A DNA stretch of 64,000 nucleotides from Lanius collurio (GCA_020086605.1 JACBWW010000093.1:1120140-1184139); one strand, 5' to 3'. Positions 37,981-52,300 are shown, numbered from the stretch's first letter. The notes: generated by a model not told the origin, from the sequence alone. Made by a program: numbers and translations.

Positions 37981-40900
37981 AACACCTGCTGAGATGTGAA
38001 GATAAGCTGAAGACAACTCCACCAAAAGTCATGAATAGTCTGAGGTGTTCCCCCCTGCCCAGTCCTCTCCTGACCAGCACCAGCCTGGAAGACCCTTTGC
38101 AATCCTAGTGGCCTCATCTCTCCTTCCATCCTGCTCAGCTGAGCATGGCTCTTCCAGCTCCCACAGTGGGGGATGAAGTCTCAGTGCTCCTAAATGCCTG
38201 GAGGTATAATAAGCACTGCAAGGAGTGGATCAGGGTGTTATGTATCCAACCAGCCTGCAATCTCATTTTCTCCCTGGGCAGAATGAGTAGGGCAAAGGTT
38301 GCAGTCCTGAGCTGTCACTCCAGTGCTGGCTGGCTGCACGTGCACTGCTGGGTATGACCACTTGTCCAGTACCTGGATCAAGATTTGTTTCAGCAGTGCT
38401 CCAGACTGCTTGGTGTGGATGGCACCCAGGTGAGTGGGGAAGTTAGTTGGGATATATTTTAAATGCCAGAATCTGGAACTGCAGTGACAGTCTCCTCTGA
38501 AGATAGTACAAGCCAGGGGACAATTCACTCACAGACCTGTGAAAAAGGATCCATCTGAGCAGTGGAAAAGTTGGCTTTTTCTGCAATGGTATGGTTTGAA
38601 GGCATTCACAATATTTAGGAATGCTCTTAACTTCCCTCATGGACCGCACCCACAAGTTCACCATAGACACTCATTTTTCCCACAGAAACTTTAATGATGT
38701 GTTCAGAGACAACATCCAAAAGAAAAGTCCGTAAATCCCAAGCCACTCGGTAATTTTTTTTAACTATTGCCCTATTTGACAATAAAATTAGAGGAGTGAA
38801 TCTTACCAGACTCAGTGCCAGATTTCAGGTGATGCCACTGAAGATTTGTTAGAACTGAACGTCTGCTTCTGAAGACTGTGTGCAAATAAATGCACATTCC
38901 CAAGCAGGCTCTGAAATATGTATGGGGCTAAAGGCATCCTGCTGCAGATAAAAAAAAGGGTGGTCTTGATGTTTGTTGGGGTTTGACAGTGTTCCAGTGG
39001 GTACTGTGATGTCTTGAGCTGCCCAGGTGAGCATGGGTTACAGCAACTGCTCGCTCCCTGATTGGAATGGACTGGACACAGTTCTCTTGTCAGAGCAATT
39101 TTCATGTTTGCAAAGCTGCTTCTGGTTGTGAACTGCAATCTTATACAGTCCCTGCTCTGACCAGTCATCAGTGCTGCTTGGAAATGTTTGGGTAGTTTGA
39201 AATAAAATTTTATCAGAAAAAACACAGGTTTCTGTAAAGGAGTGCAATTGCCCTCTGTTTTCTGGCATGGAGGCTCCCAGAACAGCTTCTCCTTTCTCCA
39301 GGACAGGATTAATACATGTACTGCTGCTAAAGTGTCCGATGTTTATCTTCCATTAAATCCAAAACAGAATTTATTTCTATTCAGAGCCAACTCCCACAGA
39401 CTCAGATTCACTCATGAGTTCTCCTTTCCTTTTTCTTGCAGCTCTTCTCCCCATCACATGGTGGAGACTACACTCCAGATTATAGAGTACCCCACTTTCA
39501 ATCCCTTTTGGTAAGCCCATGGGGCATCAGAAAGCTGAAAAGAATCTCTCACAACCCCCATGACTGGTAGCACCAGTCAAATCCAGAAATTGAGCAGGAG
39601 TGCTACCTGCACTTACTCTTCAGTGTAGTTTGTATTTACATCACTTATGTCCAGAGCCTGGCTACACCTTTGCCTGGACCTTTGCATGCTTGGTTGCTTT
39701 CACATTGGTCTCAGAGCTGAAAACCCCTTCCTGCTACCACTGCTGGCCCTTTACCTTGCCTGTGATATGGTGATGGTATTTTCTCTTTGAAGAAAGACAC
39801 ACCTGGGCAAGCCTATGAAACACTCCTGGGGTGCATTTCTTTCCTCTTCCCATCCACTGAAATATTTACACATCAAAGGGAGTCTCCTTATCTAATGGGA
39901 GTTTGATGTTCATTAAAGCAACACACAGGCAGTAACAAAGAGCCATGCCTTGTGGCCCTGGAGTGGTCAGCAGGCACTGAGCTCCAACCCACACTGGGGG
40001 TGACAAGGGGCCTTCATCACCAGCTGCTGTCCTGAGAGGGGTACACAGGAGGGGCCCTGCTGGCCAGGAGGCTCTGCAGCAATGCACACGAGACCTGATG
40101 TGTCCCTTAAACATTCCCCTAGATCTGGACCTTCTTCTCTTCCAAATCAGCTGGGCTTTAGGTTTTTAAAGCACCCTGACACCTTCTGAATCAGAGGCCA
40201 AAGGAACCCAGCTTCCAGAAAGCTGCAGGTAATGACCGAGCAGTGTTTCACAGACATCTTTGAAAAGACCAAGGGACCAAGGGACCCACACCCTTGCAGT
40301 GAGTGCCCATTTCCATATTCTGTCCTCTGTGTACACTCATCACCTCCTCCACCCCAGAGACTGTAAAATAAACACCCCTCCTGCCCTGCTGCACTTTTAT
40401 CATCTCCACAGGCAGCTCACACTGCACTTCCTTTCAGGGTGACTTATTCCAGACGTGTCTGCATCTGCCTCCCCTCTGGCATGGGGGTACCACTCATCAC
40501 TCCATGGACACTCTAGTCCCGATGCATCCTGTGGACGTGATCCCACACTGTCACTGCTGCAATGGCCTGGCATTCATGCCCTCCTGCTGAGTAAGTCAGG
40601 ATGGTCCCCTCTTTTCCACCTGCTACAATGGAGACAGGGCTTGAAGCTGCTGCAGAAGCAGGTGGGCAGGATCTGTAACTCCTCGCCCCAGCCAAGAGAA
40701 GTCTCAAGAGGTCTTCCAGCTCTTGTCAAGCACCCACTGCACCATCGTGCCATCTCAGCTACCCCAAAAAGCCGCAGGGTGCCCTGAGCCTGTCCGCAGC
40801 ACCGCCAGCCATCAGAAGCATTTCAGCCAGCTCCTTGGGCTGCAGATGTCCAGGCCAGATAGGACCCAGGTTCCATGCTAACCTTTCTGGCTTCTGTTGA

Positions 40901-42199
40901 ACGCTCTGGTGTTTCTCCTTGCAGGGAAATAACACATGAGAGGCTGAAAAGTATGATATTCCCATGGACCCACGTGGCTCTGGCCGGCCAGCCACAGCCC
41001 TCTAACCTCTCATTCCCCTTAGCCTCTCAATTAGTTCTTGCCTTCCTGACAAATTCACTCAACACCCTGAGCAATTAGAAGCCAGAAGGCCTCAGCTTTG
41101 TCTCAAATGATGAGCCAGATTAATCAGCTCCAGTTGCACTGAATTACTCAGACAGGGCTCACAGCAACAACTTCCAATTCACCAGCAAAGCAGCCAGCAT
41201 CCCACTTTCACCCAGGGCAATCAGCAAGGATGTGAAAGCCAGATGAATGACTGGGTGAGGGTGGGCTGCCGCCTGTCAGGAGCTGGAATATAAGTCAAAG
41301 CACTTTGAAATTAAATCCTCACTTTGACAGGGAACTAATGCAGAGATTTTAAAGTAGGTGTAATAAAGTTAGACAGGCATATGTACAGCCTAGCGCAAGT
41401 TGTCGTGCCTTGAATAAGTGTGCCCCAGCTACAGGAAAATGGAGTTGAAAAGACAAAGGGAATTTTGAATAGCTCCAAACCAGCTTGGCAAGATTTTAGA
41501 GATGGAAGCAAGAGGTTTTAGTAATGGACCTAAGTAACAACATTGTTGGGAGGAGATTTGGTGCACAGTTGTGGCTGCCTGGGATCTTGGATTTCACACT
41601 AAGCAGCCAGCTCATGTTGCTCCTGGCTTTAAATTAAGTCATTTGTGCCCATATGGATAGACAGAGGCATGGTGGATGGAGCAGAGATAGGGATCCCCAC
41701 CACATCTCTTGGCCTCAGGATGAGTTTGCCATGCTGTTAGGAGCTCCTGGGATTTCCCAAGAGTTGACTCTTCCAGACTTTTTCAGAGGTGAATTTAAGC
41801 CTTGTATCTGGTCAAGCATCACCCTCCATCTGCACATTCTAGAGCCTGCCACCAGCCGTTGTGGCTGGCAGCTCTCCACGGGGCAGCCCTTGCTGAGATG
41901 CCAAGGGCATTTGCAACCTTGTCCCCATTCTGGCTCCAAATGCTGTTCTCCTAATAGAACCCCCAGAGAGAACCCACCCAGACCCCGCTTCTGAGTTGCG
42001 AATTTTCGAATGCACTTTGGCATTTACAGTGAATCCTCACAAACTGGAATCCGGGAAAACACTCCCAGTCAAAGGGGTGCTTGTTGAGGAAGGCAGCCTG
42101 GGCAATGCCAAGGCTGCTCCCAGCAACAGGGAAACTCCAGGCAGTGCCAGGACATCTCAGAGCTCTGGTCCTTCACAGCCTCTGGGAAATTACCCCAAA
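37981..42199. other. proximal upstream flank of WNT4
   Basis: No gene or transposon recognised. The last ~1.2 kb (41040-41430) is AT-rich, listed separately as a candidate regulatory block. Confidence 0.6.
41040..41430 (+). promoter_or_regulatory. WNT4: candidate promoter-proximal conserved block
   Basis: Repeat-free, AT-rich sequence 0.8-1.2 kb before the CpG island, with GCAATTAG, GATTAATCAG, AAGTCAAAGCACTTTGAAAT and TCACTTTGACAG. The CTTTGA/TCAAAG elements resemble TCF/LEF sites, which would allow Wnt feedback. Function is inference. Confidence 0.3.
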
Positions 42200-43380
42200 A
42201 AACATCAAATGCGGAAACCCCCGCCCCTTCCCTCTGCGAGGTTCCCGTTTCTCCCCGCACCCACCGAACCCACCCGGAGGTGCCGCTCGCTGGGTGCGGC
42301 AGCAAGGCGGGGGATCCCCCGCTACCCTCCACGTCGCCGCAGAAGTTCCCAATGCCCTCCCTGCGGTCGGAGCCCCCACTGCCTTCCCCGCCGCCGGCCC
42401 GCCCCGGGGGTGTCCCCGGCAGCGGGTCCCGCCCAGGGAGCGGCGGAGCCGGGGCGGCCCCCGGGGCTGCCTCCGCCCCCGGCCCGCCTCCGGCCCCGCC
42501 GCTCCATCCCGGGACGGGCGGGCCGGCCTGACAGTCGGGCTCAGCGGCCGCCGCGGGAGCATCAACCGGGCAGCGCCCGCCGCTCCTGCCCGCGCCCATC
42601 TGCGGCGGCGGCTGCCCCGGGCGCGGGGTGGCGGGGCGCTGCCGCCGCCCACTCCGCGCAGTCTCACCCCGCCTGCCCTCCAGGATGAGCCCGGAGTATT
42701 CTCTGCGCTCCTTGCTGCTCATCATCCTCGCCACCTTCTCGGCCAACGCCAGCAACTGGCTGTGAGTAGCCGCGGGGCGAGAGGGGTACACGGACACGCC
42801 GCCACTTGTTGGTAGCCCGGGGGGCGCGGAGCAGGTGCTTTGCGTTTGAGTAGCATCGGGGTGCGACCCCCCCACAGCGATGCTGCTCGGTCGGGCATCG
42901 GGTGCCCGTCGCCATCGCGCCGGTCCCCTGTCCCTGCTGAACCTCGCCGCCGTGGCGGCGGCGTTGCAGCCCTCATCCGCATGCAGGTGGGCGGCGGGGG
43001 ATGCCGACTCTCCCCAGCCGCTCCGTGGCGGTGTGTTATCGCGGCTGATGGGAATGGGGCTGGTTATCTAGCTCCCGTCCCATTTTTTTGTCCTGAAGTT
43101 ATGAATCCGGATCACGCCGAGATCACGGGCCGAGGTCGGGGCATGGGGTCGGAGCGGGGCCTGAGGGTTGGCGAGTTGCCACGCGAGGGCCAGCAGTCCA
43201 GGGGAGGATTTGGCAGAGCTGGAGCGGCCGAACGTGCTGGGCCTGGGGATCTGCAGCGAGCAGGGCTGCCCATGCCTCGGATCCCTATTACCGGTAGGAG
43301 GACGGGTGTCGGGGGGACCGGTTTTTGCACGCCGCAAAGGAGCCCGGTGACACCGGGAACCCGCTGAACAAACACTGAAA
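42200..43380 (+). promoter_or_regulatory. WNT4: CpG island and presumed promoter/5' UTR of WNT4
   Basis: This is the only long, strongly CpG-dense, GC-rich block in the window. It surrounds coding exon 1 and continues about 600 bases into intron 1. It has several GC-box-like GGGCGG/CCGCCC strings and no convincing TATA box close to the ATG, which fits a CpG-island promoter. The exact transcription start is not visible. Several long frames on both strands here are by-products of the low stop-codon density of GC-rich DNA. Confidence 0.8.
42685..42761 (+). CDS. WNT4: WNT4 coding exon 1 (signal peptide)
   Basis: 77 coding bases give residues 1-26 and two bases of the codon for the next leucine, ending in ASNWL. 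The segment is a short basic start, a hydrophobic LLLIILATF core and a probable cleavage region around A22/S23. The donor is gct|GTGAGT at 42762. The split codon is completed by the first base of exon 2. The exon lies in the CpG island; the 5' UTR boundary cannot be fixed from sequence alone. Confidence 0.95.
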
Positions 43381-46300
43381 TAATGTGTAAGGTAAACAGG
43401 GACGGAAATCGTTCTGGAAAATTCCTACGTGTTTGCCAAGGCGGTGGGACTACTTTCTGAAGAGGACACCTCTCCTTCCCCCCTCCCCGGGGCAGAGGGG
43501 GATGGAGCATGACAGCACTTTCCCACCTAACTTTGAATGAAGGCATCGGTTCTTCCTAATAAATCTGTTTTGGTGGGAGATGGTGCTTCCCCTGCTCCCC
43601 GTGTGGCTGGCTGACGGGAACTAATTAGTTCCCGTAGCTGCACGCACCCAGCAGACCTGCTCTCCGGCTGGGAGCATGGGACGCCTCCATCTCACCTTCA
43701 TGGATTTCTGTCGGCCGGGGCAGGTACACCATGCAGAATAGGGAGTTCTCGGGGGTGTCGGCATGAACGATCCTGAGTGTCTTGTACTTTTCCCAACACA
43801 GGTGCTCAGGTGGGCACACATCACCGGTGCAAGGAGTCCTCTCTGCATCCGGATACGGCTCCTGCCTTTAGATTTTGACTCGCTGGAGGCTGTGGGATGT
43901 GGGTGGGTTTTGGAGGATGCTCCTCAATGCCTGGGGAAAGCGGCAGGTCAGCGGCACTCTTAGTGTCCTGCCTATGGGAAAAGGTGGCTGCCTGGGATGC
44001 GTTAGTGCTTAGTCCTTCTCCCCTCCTCCTTTGCCAGATGGAGCGACTTGCGTGCCACACGTCTCCAGCAACTGGTGGGTGGATCATAGCAGCTATCAAG
44101 GTGGTCTTTTTAACTGTCATGCTTCTGGTGAAGGTATATTGGGAACTGTGGGAGTGTTTTTCTCGCAGGAAGAAAGTCCTGCTGAGGAAGCTCTGTGAGA
44201 TGTTGGCAGATCTCTGGAGAGGAGCAGCTCCGGCTGCCCTGGGACGGGCACGGAGGAAAGTAGGGATTTCATGAGTGAGGTCAGCAAGCTACCCCGTACG
44301 GATGCGCTGAGGTGGGACTCCCCTCGGTCCCCGGCGCCGCACGCAGCTGGGATAGGATTTGGGAGGCGACGCGGAGGGGTGATTTGCCGCACTAGTCGGG
44401 GAGGGCTGTGTGCAGCCGTCCGTGCTGGCAGAGCAAGGGTGGGCGCAGGGGGCTCGGCAGCAGAGAGTGGAGGGCTCATTCCTGCCAACAGGGGAGGAAA
44501 AGCAGATACATTTCAGTGCGTTTGAAAGGAAGGGGGTCAGCTTTTTTTGATGTTGCAAATGTATCATGATAAAAGGATCGTCCCCCGCTCAGTGCTTTTT
44601 ATTCTTTGCCTTTAGGATTAAGACAATTCCCATTGTTTACCTTCTTACATCAAAAACAAAGGCTGCTGGAGGCAATAAACAGAGTTAGAAGGATCCCAGG
44701 AGTTATCAGATATTCGAGGAATGAGTGTACCCCGTATGGCTTCACGTGTGTGGGCTCGGCATGCGCGGCGTTATCCCAGGGCACTGCCAGCTTGCGCCCA
44801 GCACACGGGACCTATAGCTCTGCACAGAGGTGTGTGCACTGAATGGCAGTGCACGGTGGAGTTTGCTTTTCCAGAAACCTGCTGGATTAGTGATTAAGCT
44901 CAGTTGTGAGCTTTTTTTTTTTTTTTTTTTTCCCTAAAGCTCTAAAGCTTCTTTCGACCTGTACAGACTCGCATTCCCCCAGCGCTTTGGAGAGATGCCG
45001 CTTGCAACGCTTGAGCTAAGGGTTTCTGTAAGCCTGGCTTTGTGTGGGAAGCGCTCATTTTGGCTATGCAATGGTGTCTGCTGAGCTGCCCCATCCAGTA
45101 TAAAAAGGAGATGGTGTAGGGATCTCTCAAAGGGCTCACTCTGCTACAGTGGCCATGGAGCTGGAAGGGATTTCCCAAATCTTTTCATTAAACAAACCAA
45201 GCTGCTTTCTCCCTGGTTAGGAAGCGAACCTCAGGTGTGTTTTCTCAGTGTCTTGAGTTTGGGGAGTTGCTGCTTGGCTTGTTGCCTCTCCAGAAAGCCT
45301 GTGTTCTCCAAATCTGAAGAGATGCTCTGTTCCCACTTCTTGTGAAAGCCTCAGGCTTGCTCTTCCCCCTGACTTTGGAGGCTCAGATTTGCCTCCTGCC
45401 TCTTCAGGCACAGATTTGTAAATTAAATAAAGGGCTGTAGACAGAGCCTTTTACATCTCACTGGCTGTGCACAGGAAGGTCCCTCTGGCTTCTGCTTTCT
45501 CTCTGAAGGAGTCCAGGAACATGCTATATATAGGGCAAGCAGATGAGTTACTTTTCAAAGTAACTTGTACTTTGTAGACTTTTGAACCCACATGTGCAGT
45601 GGTGTGGTTGAATTTGGAAGCAAAGCCTCTTCTGCTCCAAACCCATCCTGATGCTAAGGGTGTTTCATAGAAAGTTCTAGCCAAACAAGCATCATTCCAC
45701 AGCTGGATCAGGAGTGCTGGATCTGGTTTCAGTCCAGTTGTTTAGTTAGTTACTCATTTATTTACCTATTTTGGAGGGAAGAAGGTCCATATGAAGACAT
45801 GAACTAGAGAATGTGCAAAGTGGGTTGTGGATGTAAGCATCTACAACTGTGTGAGGCACTGGGGCCCACTGCCTTGGTCTCTACCTGTTCAGAGGGTTTG
45901 AATGATAAGAGAACAGAAACAGAAAGCATCAGATACAAAAGGGCAGGGTCCTTTAGGGGTGAGACCCCTGCTTATCAAACTATCTGGGAATCATTACAGC
46001 CTCTCTCCATTTTCTTGCAGCTAAAACTGGCTCTGGAGGAGGCTCTCCATATGGTCTGAGATGTGGTTATGCCATTGCAGAGCATGGTGTACCACCAGCA
46101 GCTCTGTCTATCCATTCTTTACAGGGATTTAAAATTTCCATCTGCGCTTGGGACTTGGCTTAAAGGGCCAGGAGCACAGATGGGCTTTTAAAACCTTAAA
46201 AAAATTCATTTGAGTGCTCTGGGAAAGCTTGAAGACATTGTGAGGGTCCTAACAAGCCTGGCTAAGCAACTGCTCTCTAACCACTTTCAAGGGCTGGTGA

Positions 46301-49300
46301 GGAAGGGATAAAAGGAGTTTGGATTTCGCTGGCCTCCTTTCATCTGAACATCACAAGGTGCTTTGCAAACAGGAGGCCCAATTCTTTATGCCCATTTCTG
46401 CCAGCTTAGGAGTGGGGATGTTGCAAGAGCAGCCAGAATGATCATTTTGTTTGGGTCATTATGCGATGCAGAGGATTTGAGAGGAAGCATGCCTGGGTCC
46501 TGCATTTGCATTGGCTTTATTTTTTTAAGGTGAGTCTCCACAGCTTTGACAGTGGGGAGAGATCACTTCACCTGGAGCCTGGCTTGGTTTAATTTTGTAC
46601 AAGATTCTCTGCATTGTCACTGCAATGCTCCTGTCTTCCACCTGGTGAGGAACTGGTCCAGCATTTTCCCATCAGGTGCCATGCTGCCATGGCACAGATT
46701 TGGCAGGTGCAGCTGACTCTAATGCAGAGTTGTTCCTGCCAAGCTCTACTCCCCTCTCCATGCTCCTGGTTTTTGCTGTGAGGACAGTGTCAGGAAGGTT
46801 CCCCGGTCACATCTGTCCCAGCAGCCAGGGTGGTGGGTTGCACCACTTGGGTTTGATGAGGAATTTCCTTACTTTGAGGGATGCTGTGGGTTGGATGAGT
46901 GGCTCTCCACTTCTCAGATGCTCAGGGCTCCTTTTGCTCTGGGGATCCTGTCAGATCCACAAGATTGGTGCATGAACCCATGGTACCCATTCCCAAGGCT
47001 GTGGGGTGGGAAATTGAAACTGCTGTAAATATATTTTAATTTTTATTTATTTGTAAATCTTGCCACTTCTGACAAAACCAGCTAATTTTAACTCAGCAAT
47101 GAAAACGGACTGGCTGTGGGTTGCACCCTGCAGGTTGCACCCAGGTCCTGGATGTCCAAACAAGTTTGGCTTGTCTCTGAGCTATGGTCCTGTCTGGCAG
47201 ATGCCCATCAGGGCTGTGTTTGCCAGGGTGTTAGGAGGGCCCCATGCTCTCTGACTCCTCAGTGGTGATGGGCATTTCTGTCCTTTCCTAAGAAAGCCTC
47301 AAATAAAGTTCCACCTCAGTCTTTCACTGCAGGACTTAACTCTAGGGAGGATGGACAGGACAGAGATAATACCAGTCTGCATGTCAGGCTGTGAAGAACT
47401 GGATAAGCTCCAAACATGAGCAACAGCAAGAGGCAGGTTTCTTATTAGCAGTGGCTTGATGTGACTCCATGAATCAGAACTGGACTTTTGCACTGATGCA
47501 AAAAAAGTGTTTATGTTACTCTGCTGAGAGTTACTGTCCACTATATTAATTAATTCATCCTTGTAGATGTAGAGAAATGCATTACAGCTGCTTTCTTAAA
47601 ATGATGAAATTGCTGAGCAGTCCTGGAGGTTAACAGTTTCTCGGAGATTCTTCTGTACTTCCTTACAAGTGCAATGACACTAGCTCTTAGAATAGTTGGT
47701 GATTTTTTCTTAAAGCTTGAAAACCTTGTGAATCCACAAAACTTTCAGTCATCCAAGGTTGCTTGAATGGCAGACTATGCTCTGCATACTCAGTGCAGGT
47801 AACCTCTGCCTTGCCCACCCCAGGGTGTCTATCCCTGACACGTGTGGGTGACCCCTGGCAGCTCCTCCAGGCTCTCTTGGAGCTGCTGCCATGGGCTGTT
47901 GCACTTCACAGCCAGGAAGGTGCCGTGCAGGATCTGACTGGCTCAGCAGAACTGGAGCCAGTATTGTGCTTTCATGAAATTACTTGGGGGAAAGTAATCG
48001 AGTCTCTTGGCCAATGGAGAGTGGCCTGGGTTCTGTTGAAGGTTAGGTGAGATCAAACTGATCCTGTAGAAGGCTTTTTTTGCCATGTATTTGCAAATTC
48101 TGATCAAAACTTGAAACTCATCAGATTTTCTGCAACCAAGTCTAGCCTGAAGCACTGCAGGAGTTGGCCTGCACTTGCCTCCTCTTGCAGGAAGGCCTTG
48201 GTGTTGTACCTGAGTCCAGGAGTAGCCTCTATTGGCTTGTAAAGGAAATTTCCTACACATTCAAAGCAGATTTCCAAAATAGATGCTGTTCAGGCTCTTC
48301 CCAGCTTCCATCCTGCTCTTCCCCATTACAAACTGGAAATTTTGCCCCTACATGCTCAGAAAGCCAAAAAGCAGCACTGGCTCAGGACCAGCAGCTGGCC
48401 ATCTCACTGTCCCCAAATACTTGTGATGAGGGAGGCAAGGCACCACTAGTGGCTGGGGTATGGGTGTTTGCTGGGTGCACATGGTGTTAGGTGCAGGGAT
48501 GGGGAACAAGATTGGAGGTGCAGGCTCACCCTTGAGCTGAGAGATAGAAGTGTAAGGCAATATCCTCCTCCTGGGTGACTCTTTTGGCAGCTGTTAATTG
48601 GAGATGAAAAGTAGGTGTGAAAAGCAGGTTTCAGCCAAGAGATGGTACTCTGAACTGTGACAAGAAGCACTGAGGCAGACAGCTGTATTTCTTCCAAGAA
48701 AGAGATCAGACAGGTTCTCAGATGACGACCTTGTAAATCATAGTGTACACTTAGAAAGGCAGGATGTCTGATCCCAGGAGGGGGATGCTCGGTCCCTGGG
48801 AGGGCCAAGTCCTGTTACAGAGCCAGCAGCTGGACAAGAGCAACCTTGAGGTCTGCAAATCCTGACAGGAACATGCCCAAGCTGACAGACTTGAAGAACC
48901 ATGGATGTAATGGGCCCTACTAGCCTGGTGCTGTTTGGCACAGGGAGAGTGGCACTCAGCCCAATATGGGACACCATGAGAAATCTTGGGAGCTCTCTGG
49001 CCTGCCTGGAGCATCATCTGACGTACCAGCCTGAAGCATCTTTCCATGGCTTCACTCACCCTGCTTGGTAGGGGAAAGCACCAAGGCAAAGATAAAACAC
49101 TTCTCCATATCTGCAGGATGACTCCTTGCAAGGGGCCGTTACACTGATCCTCTCCCTGCATGCATCTGTGTAGCATTGCAGACAGGCAGATGCATGCAGG
49201 GATGCATGGGGCTTTTCCATGGGTTTTTCACATTAGTTCTTCCCCAGACTGTCCCTGCAGCCTCAGGAAGGATGGAGATGTGCTTGCTGACCTCTCCACA

Positions 49301-52300
49301 AGCCAGAGGGTGTTTGCTGCCTTTCAGACAGGAGCAGAGCTGAATCATCTTCACAGTTTAAGGCTTGGGCAAGCCTTTTGTGGCCTTGGCCACTCAACCT
49401 TGTGGAAAGGCTGAGTATTTGCTGAGCAGGGTGAAGCTTGTGAGCCTGATTTCAGAACATCTATTGAGTGGTTTATCAGGGATGCTATTGGCCTGGGTCT
49501 GAAAGTTCATCTTCAGGAAAATATTCCTGAAATGAGACAATACAAAGAGTTCTCACACTTGAAACATTTGCTTGAATAAAAGAAACACCAGAGATCTCTG
49601 CTTTCTACAAGACATCTGCTGCATCTTCTCTGACTCACCTCAACTGAGTATTTGTCAATGACTGAAATTTCCACACCTTTCCACAGCAGGGAATCTCTCC
49701 TCCTAGCTCAACCCGCCAGCTGCTGTGGCTCCTTGTCATTTCACCCATTATTCTTCCTCCTTAAAGTATTATCATAATTTTAATTTAAGAAGGGCTTCCT
49801 GACATCCCCCACCTTTCCAAAGCTCCCTGCACTTGAGATTTACTTATTTTCCATCTTGCAGAGTGGATCAGCTGCAGCTGCTTACATTATAGGGCTTCAA
49901 TCCGGATCTCAATACTGTGGATGGGAAAAAAGGAAGGGCTTTCTATCAGTTTTCTGTTAAATCAATGACTCTTAAGAGTCAGGCTGTTCTGCAAGTGACT
50001 TGCCTGGATTTAAAGGCAGGAGAAAAGAAACCTACAAGGCCATGATGAAGCAAGAAGACAGAACTTGAAAAAAGGTGTGGGCAGCAGGTCTCCTCTTGAA
50101 ACATTCTTTGCCCAGTCTTGGAAAAGGAAGAAAATACACCATTACTTGGGCTTTTTTTCCACAAGCAGGGCTGTTTTGAGGCTGCATGGGAGACTTAAAT
50201 TATAATCTAGAGCTCTGCACAGCAATCAAGATGTGATATCACGATGGAGATCTGCACTGAGACTTTGCAGAGAGCCTTCTGCTGTGCCTGTCTATCTCTC
50301 TGTGCAGGTAGACAAGCGCTTTGGCTGTGGATTCTACCACTTCAGCCCAGGAAAACAAAGTTTGGAATGAAGTTCTTGTTAAAGATCAAGCAAAGTGCTA
50401 GAGCCAGGTTTCCATGGGGACCGTGGGATGCTGCAGATGGGTTTGGTTCCTGACAGCCCTGGTGCTCCACAGCCCTGAGAAACATGAGATGGAAGCATCT
50501 CCAAGTGCTGATGAGGGCAGAGCATGTTTCCCAGCTCTTACCTCTCTCTTCATCTGCCCAAGAGAGGGGAAGGGGATAAGATGTTCCTACCTGGTGCTCC
50601 TGGATGTGGTGTGATGAGATGCCATGTGAGAGCCTCAAAGGTGAGGTGCTTCAGCAAAGGTCCTTCCTTAAATCCTTGCCATAACCTCTGGATCCATCCC
50701 GAACCAGGGATCAGGATGGGAGCTTCCTCGCCCATTGACAACCATGTCTTTTGGGAAGCAGAGGTGGTTCTCCTGGACTGGTAACAAACTGGTAGCGTGA
50801 TGGGGCCACAGCATTTTAGGCACAGCTGCCTCCATCTCCACAGAGGGGCTGCCAAACATAGGCTGAGGAGGGGTGATGGACACAGGACCTATCAAGGGGG
50901 AGAGAGTCCAGAGCACTGTTCTGGATAGTTTCATATTTGTCTGCCTTGCAAAACAAATTACCAGACCTGTTCTTGGAGAGCTGTACCTATTTTTGAAGCA
51001 TCCTTGGCCTTTGTTGTATCATCCCAAACAGCATCAAATGTGAGTTGGGAAAGCACCTTATCAGGTGCATCTCATTGGAAAAGCTTGAAAGGCTCTTGTC
51101 ACACTTTCCTTTATGTGTGCTTTGAATTTATTACTCTATATTGCCCAGAGAATCTCGAGCTGGTAAATATGTAAGAAAAGGAGATGATGCTATCCTGAGC
51201 AGAGCTGATATTAATGTGGCTGCTACACCTATGTCACAGAACTCTTCTGCCAATGTGTCTGCACTCAAAGCAGGCACTGACTCATCTGTAGGACCAGTCT
51301 CACAGCTTTGAAGGAGATGCTTCCCTGGCATGATAAATGCTGCTGGAGTTGCTGGCAGAGAGGGAAGCCAAATCAGCCAAGGTGTTAGTACTGGAGATAG
51401 ATTCTGATTTTTTTGGCTTCCAGGCTCAAACCTGATCTATAACCCACATCTGTCTTGGGCTGAATCTTACCACTCTGCTGTGTTGTCATCTTTTCCCATG
51501 CCCAAACTGGAATGATGGCTGGACCTGGGAGGAGACAGCTGTTATGGGAACTCTGTGTGTGCTCAGCATTCTACATCCTCAGAGCTCCTGGAGGTGATTT
51601 AGTGCCTTCACCCCACGTCAGGCAAGTACAGCAAGATGTGATAACAGCAGTTGTTGCACTCCATGTCTGAGACCACAGCACAGGGTCAGGGACACCCATT
51701 GTGTGGTGTGGGCACCAGCAGAAAGATGACAGTCTTGAGTTTGGCCATGGTGGGTTTTTCAAGCTACCCGTGTGCATCAGGTCCTGTCCTCTGCAAACAG
51801 GGCTGTCCCCTTGGACAGGACACCTTGGGCAGAGATGATTTGTGGGTATAAAGGCTCTAACAGCACTTGGTTCTGAAACCCCAGCAGCCTGCTGCTTCCT
51901 GCTCTTGGAGAAGCATTGCCTCCATGATCACACACAGGGAAAAGTGAATACTTTTGACATCTCACCATGCAGACTCCCCATGGACTCCATGAGCCAAGAC
52001 AGCTCTCTCCCTGGCTCCCACGGCCCCCCAGTTGTGAGCATGAAACCAAGCTGCTGAATAATTCTGCTGATGCACAGAAGAGAAAATCCTCTTCTCTCCT
52101 CCTGGGGCAGACTGGCAGGGTTAATGGGAGGACAAGGCTGTGACAACCTAATTTTGTGGCTGAAGTCAGCAGATCTGGCTCCTGGGACACATGGGAACAG
52201 GCAGGGAGCAGGAGCCACTTTTGCATAGTCACTTCTCAGAGGCAAGCAGGGCTTCAAAAGAAAAATCCTTAACGGGATGTTGCAACTTGGGAGGAGGAGG

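Noticed and set aside
1..42000. Coding exon of ZBTB40 or another neighbour in the upstream flank
   Set aside because: No C2H2 zinc-finger spacing or BTB-like segment seen in any frame.
42069..42875. Long minus-strand frame (268 codons) and overlapping plus-strand frames over the CpG island
   Set aside because: GC-rich CpG-island DNA has few stop codons; the translations are Pro/Arg/Gly/Ala-rich and overlap in several frames at once, with no domain.
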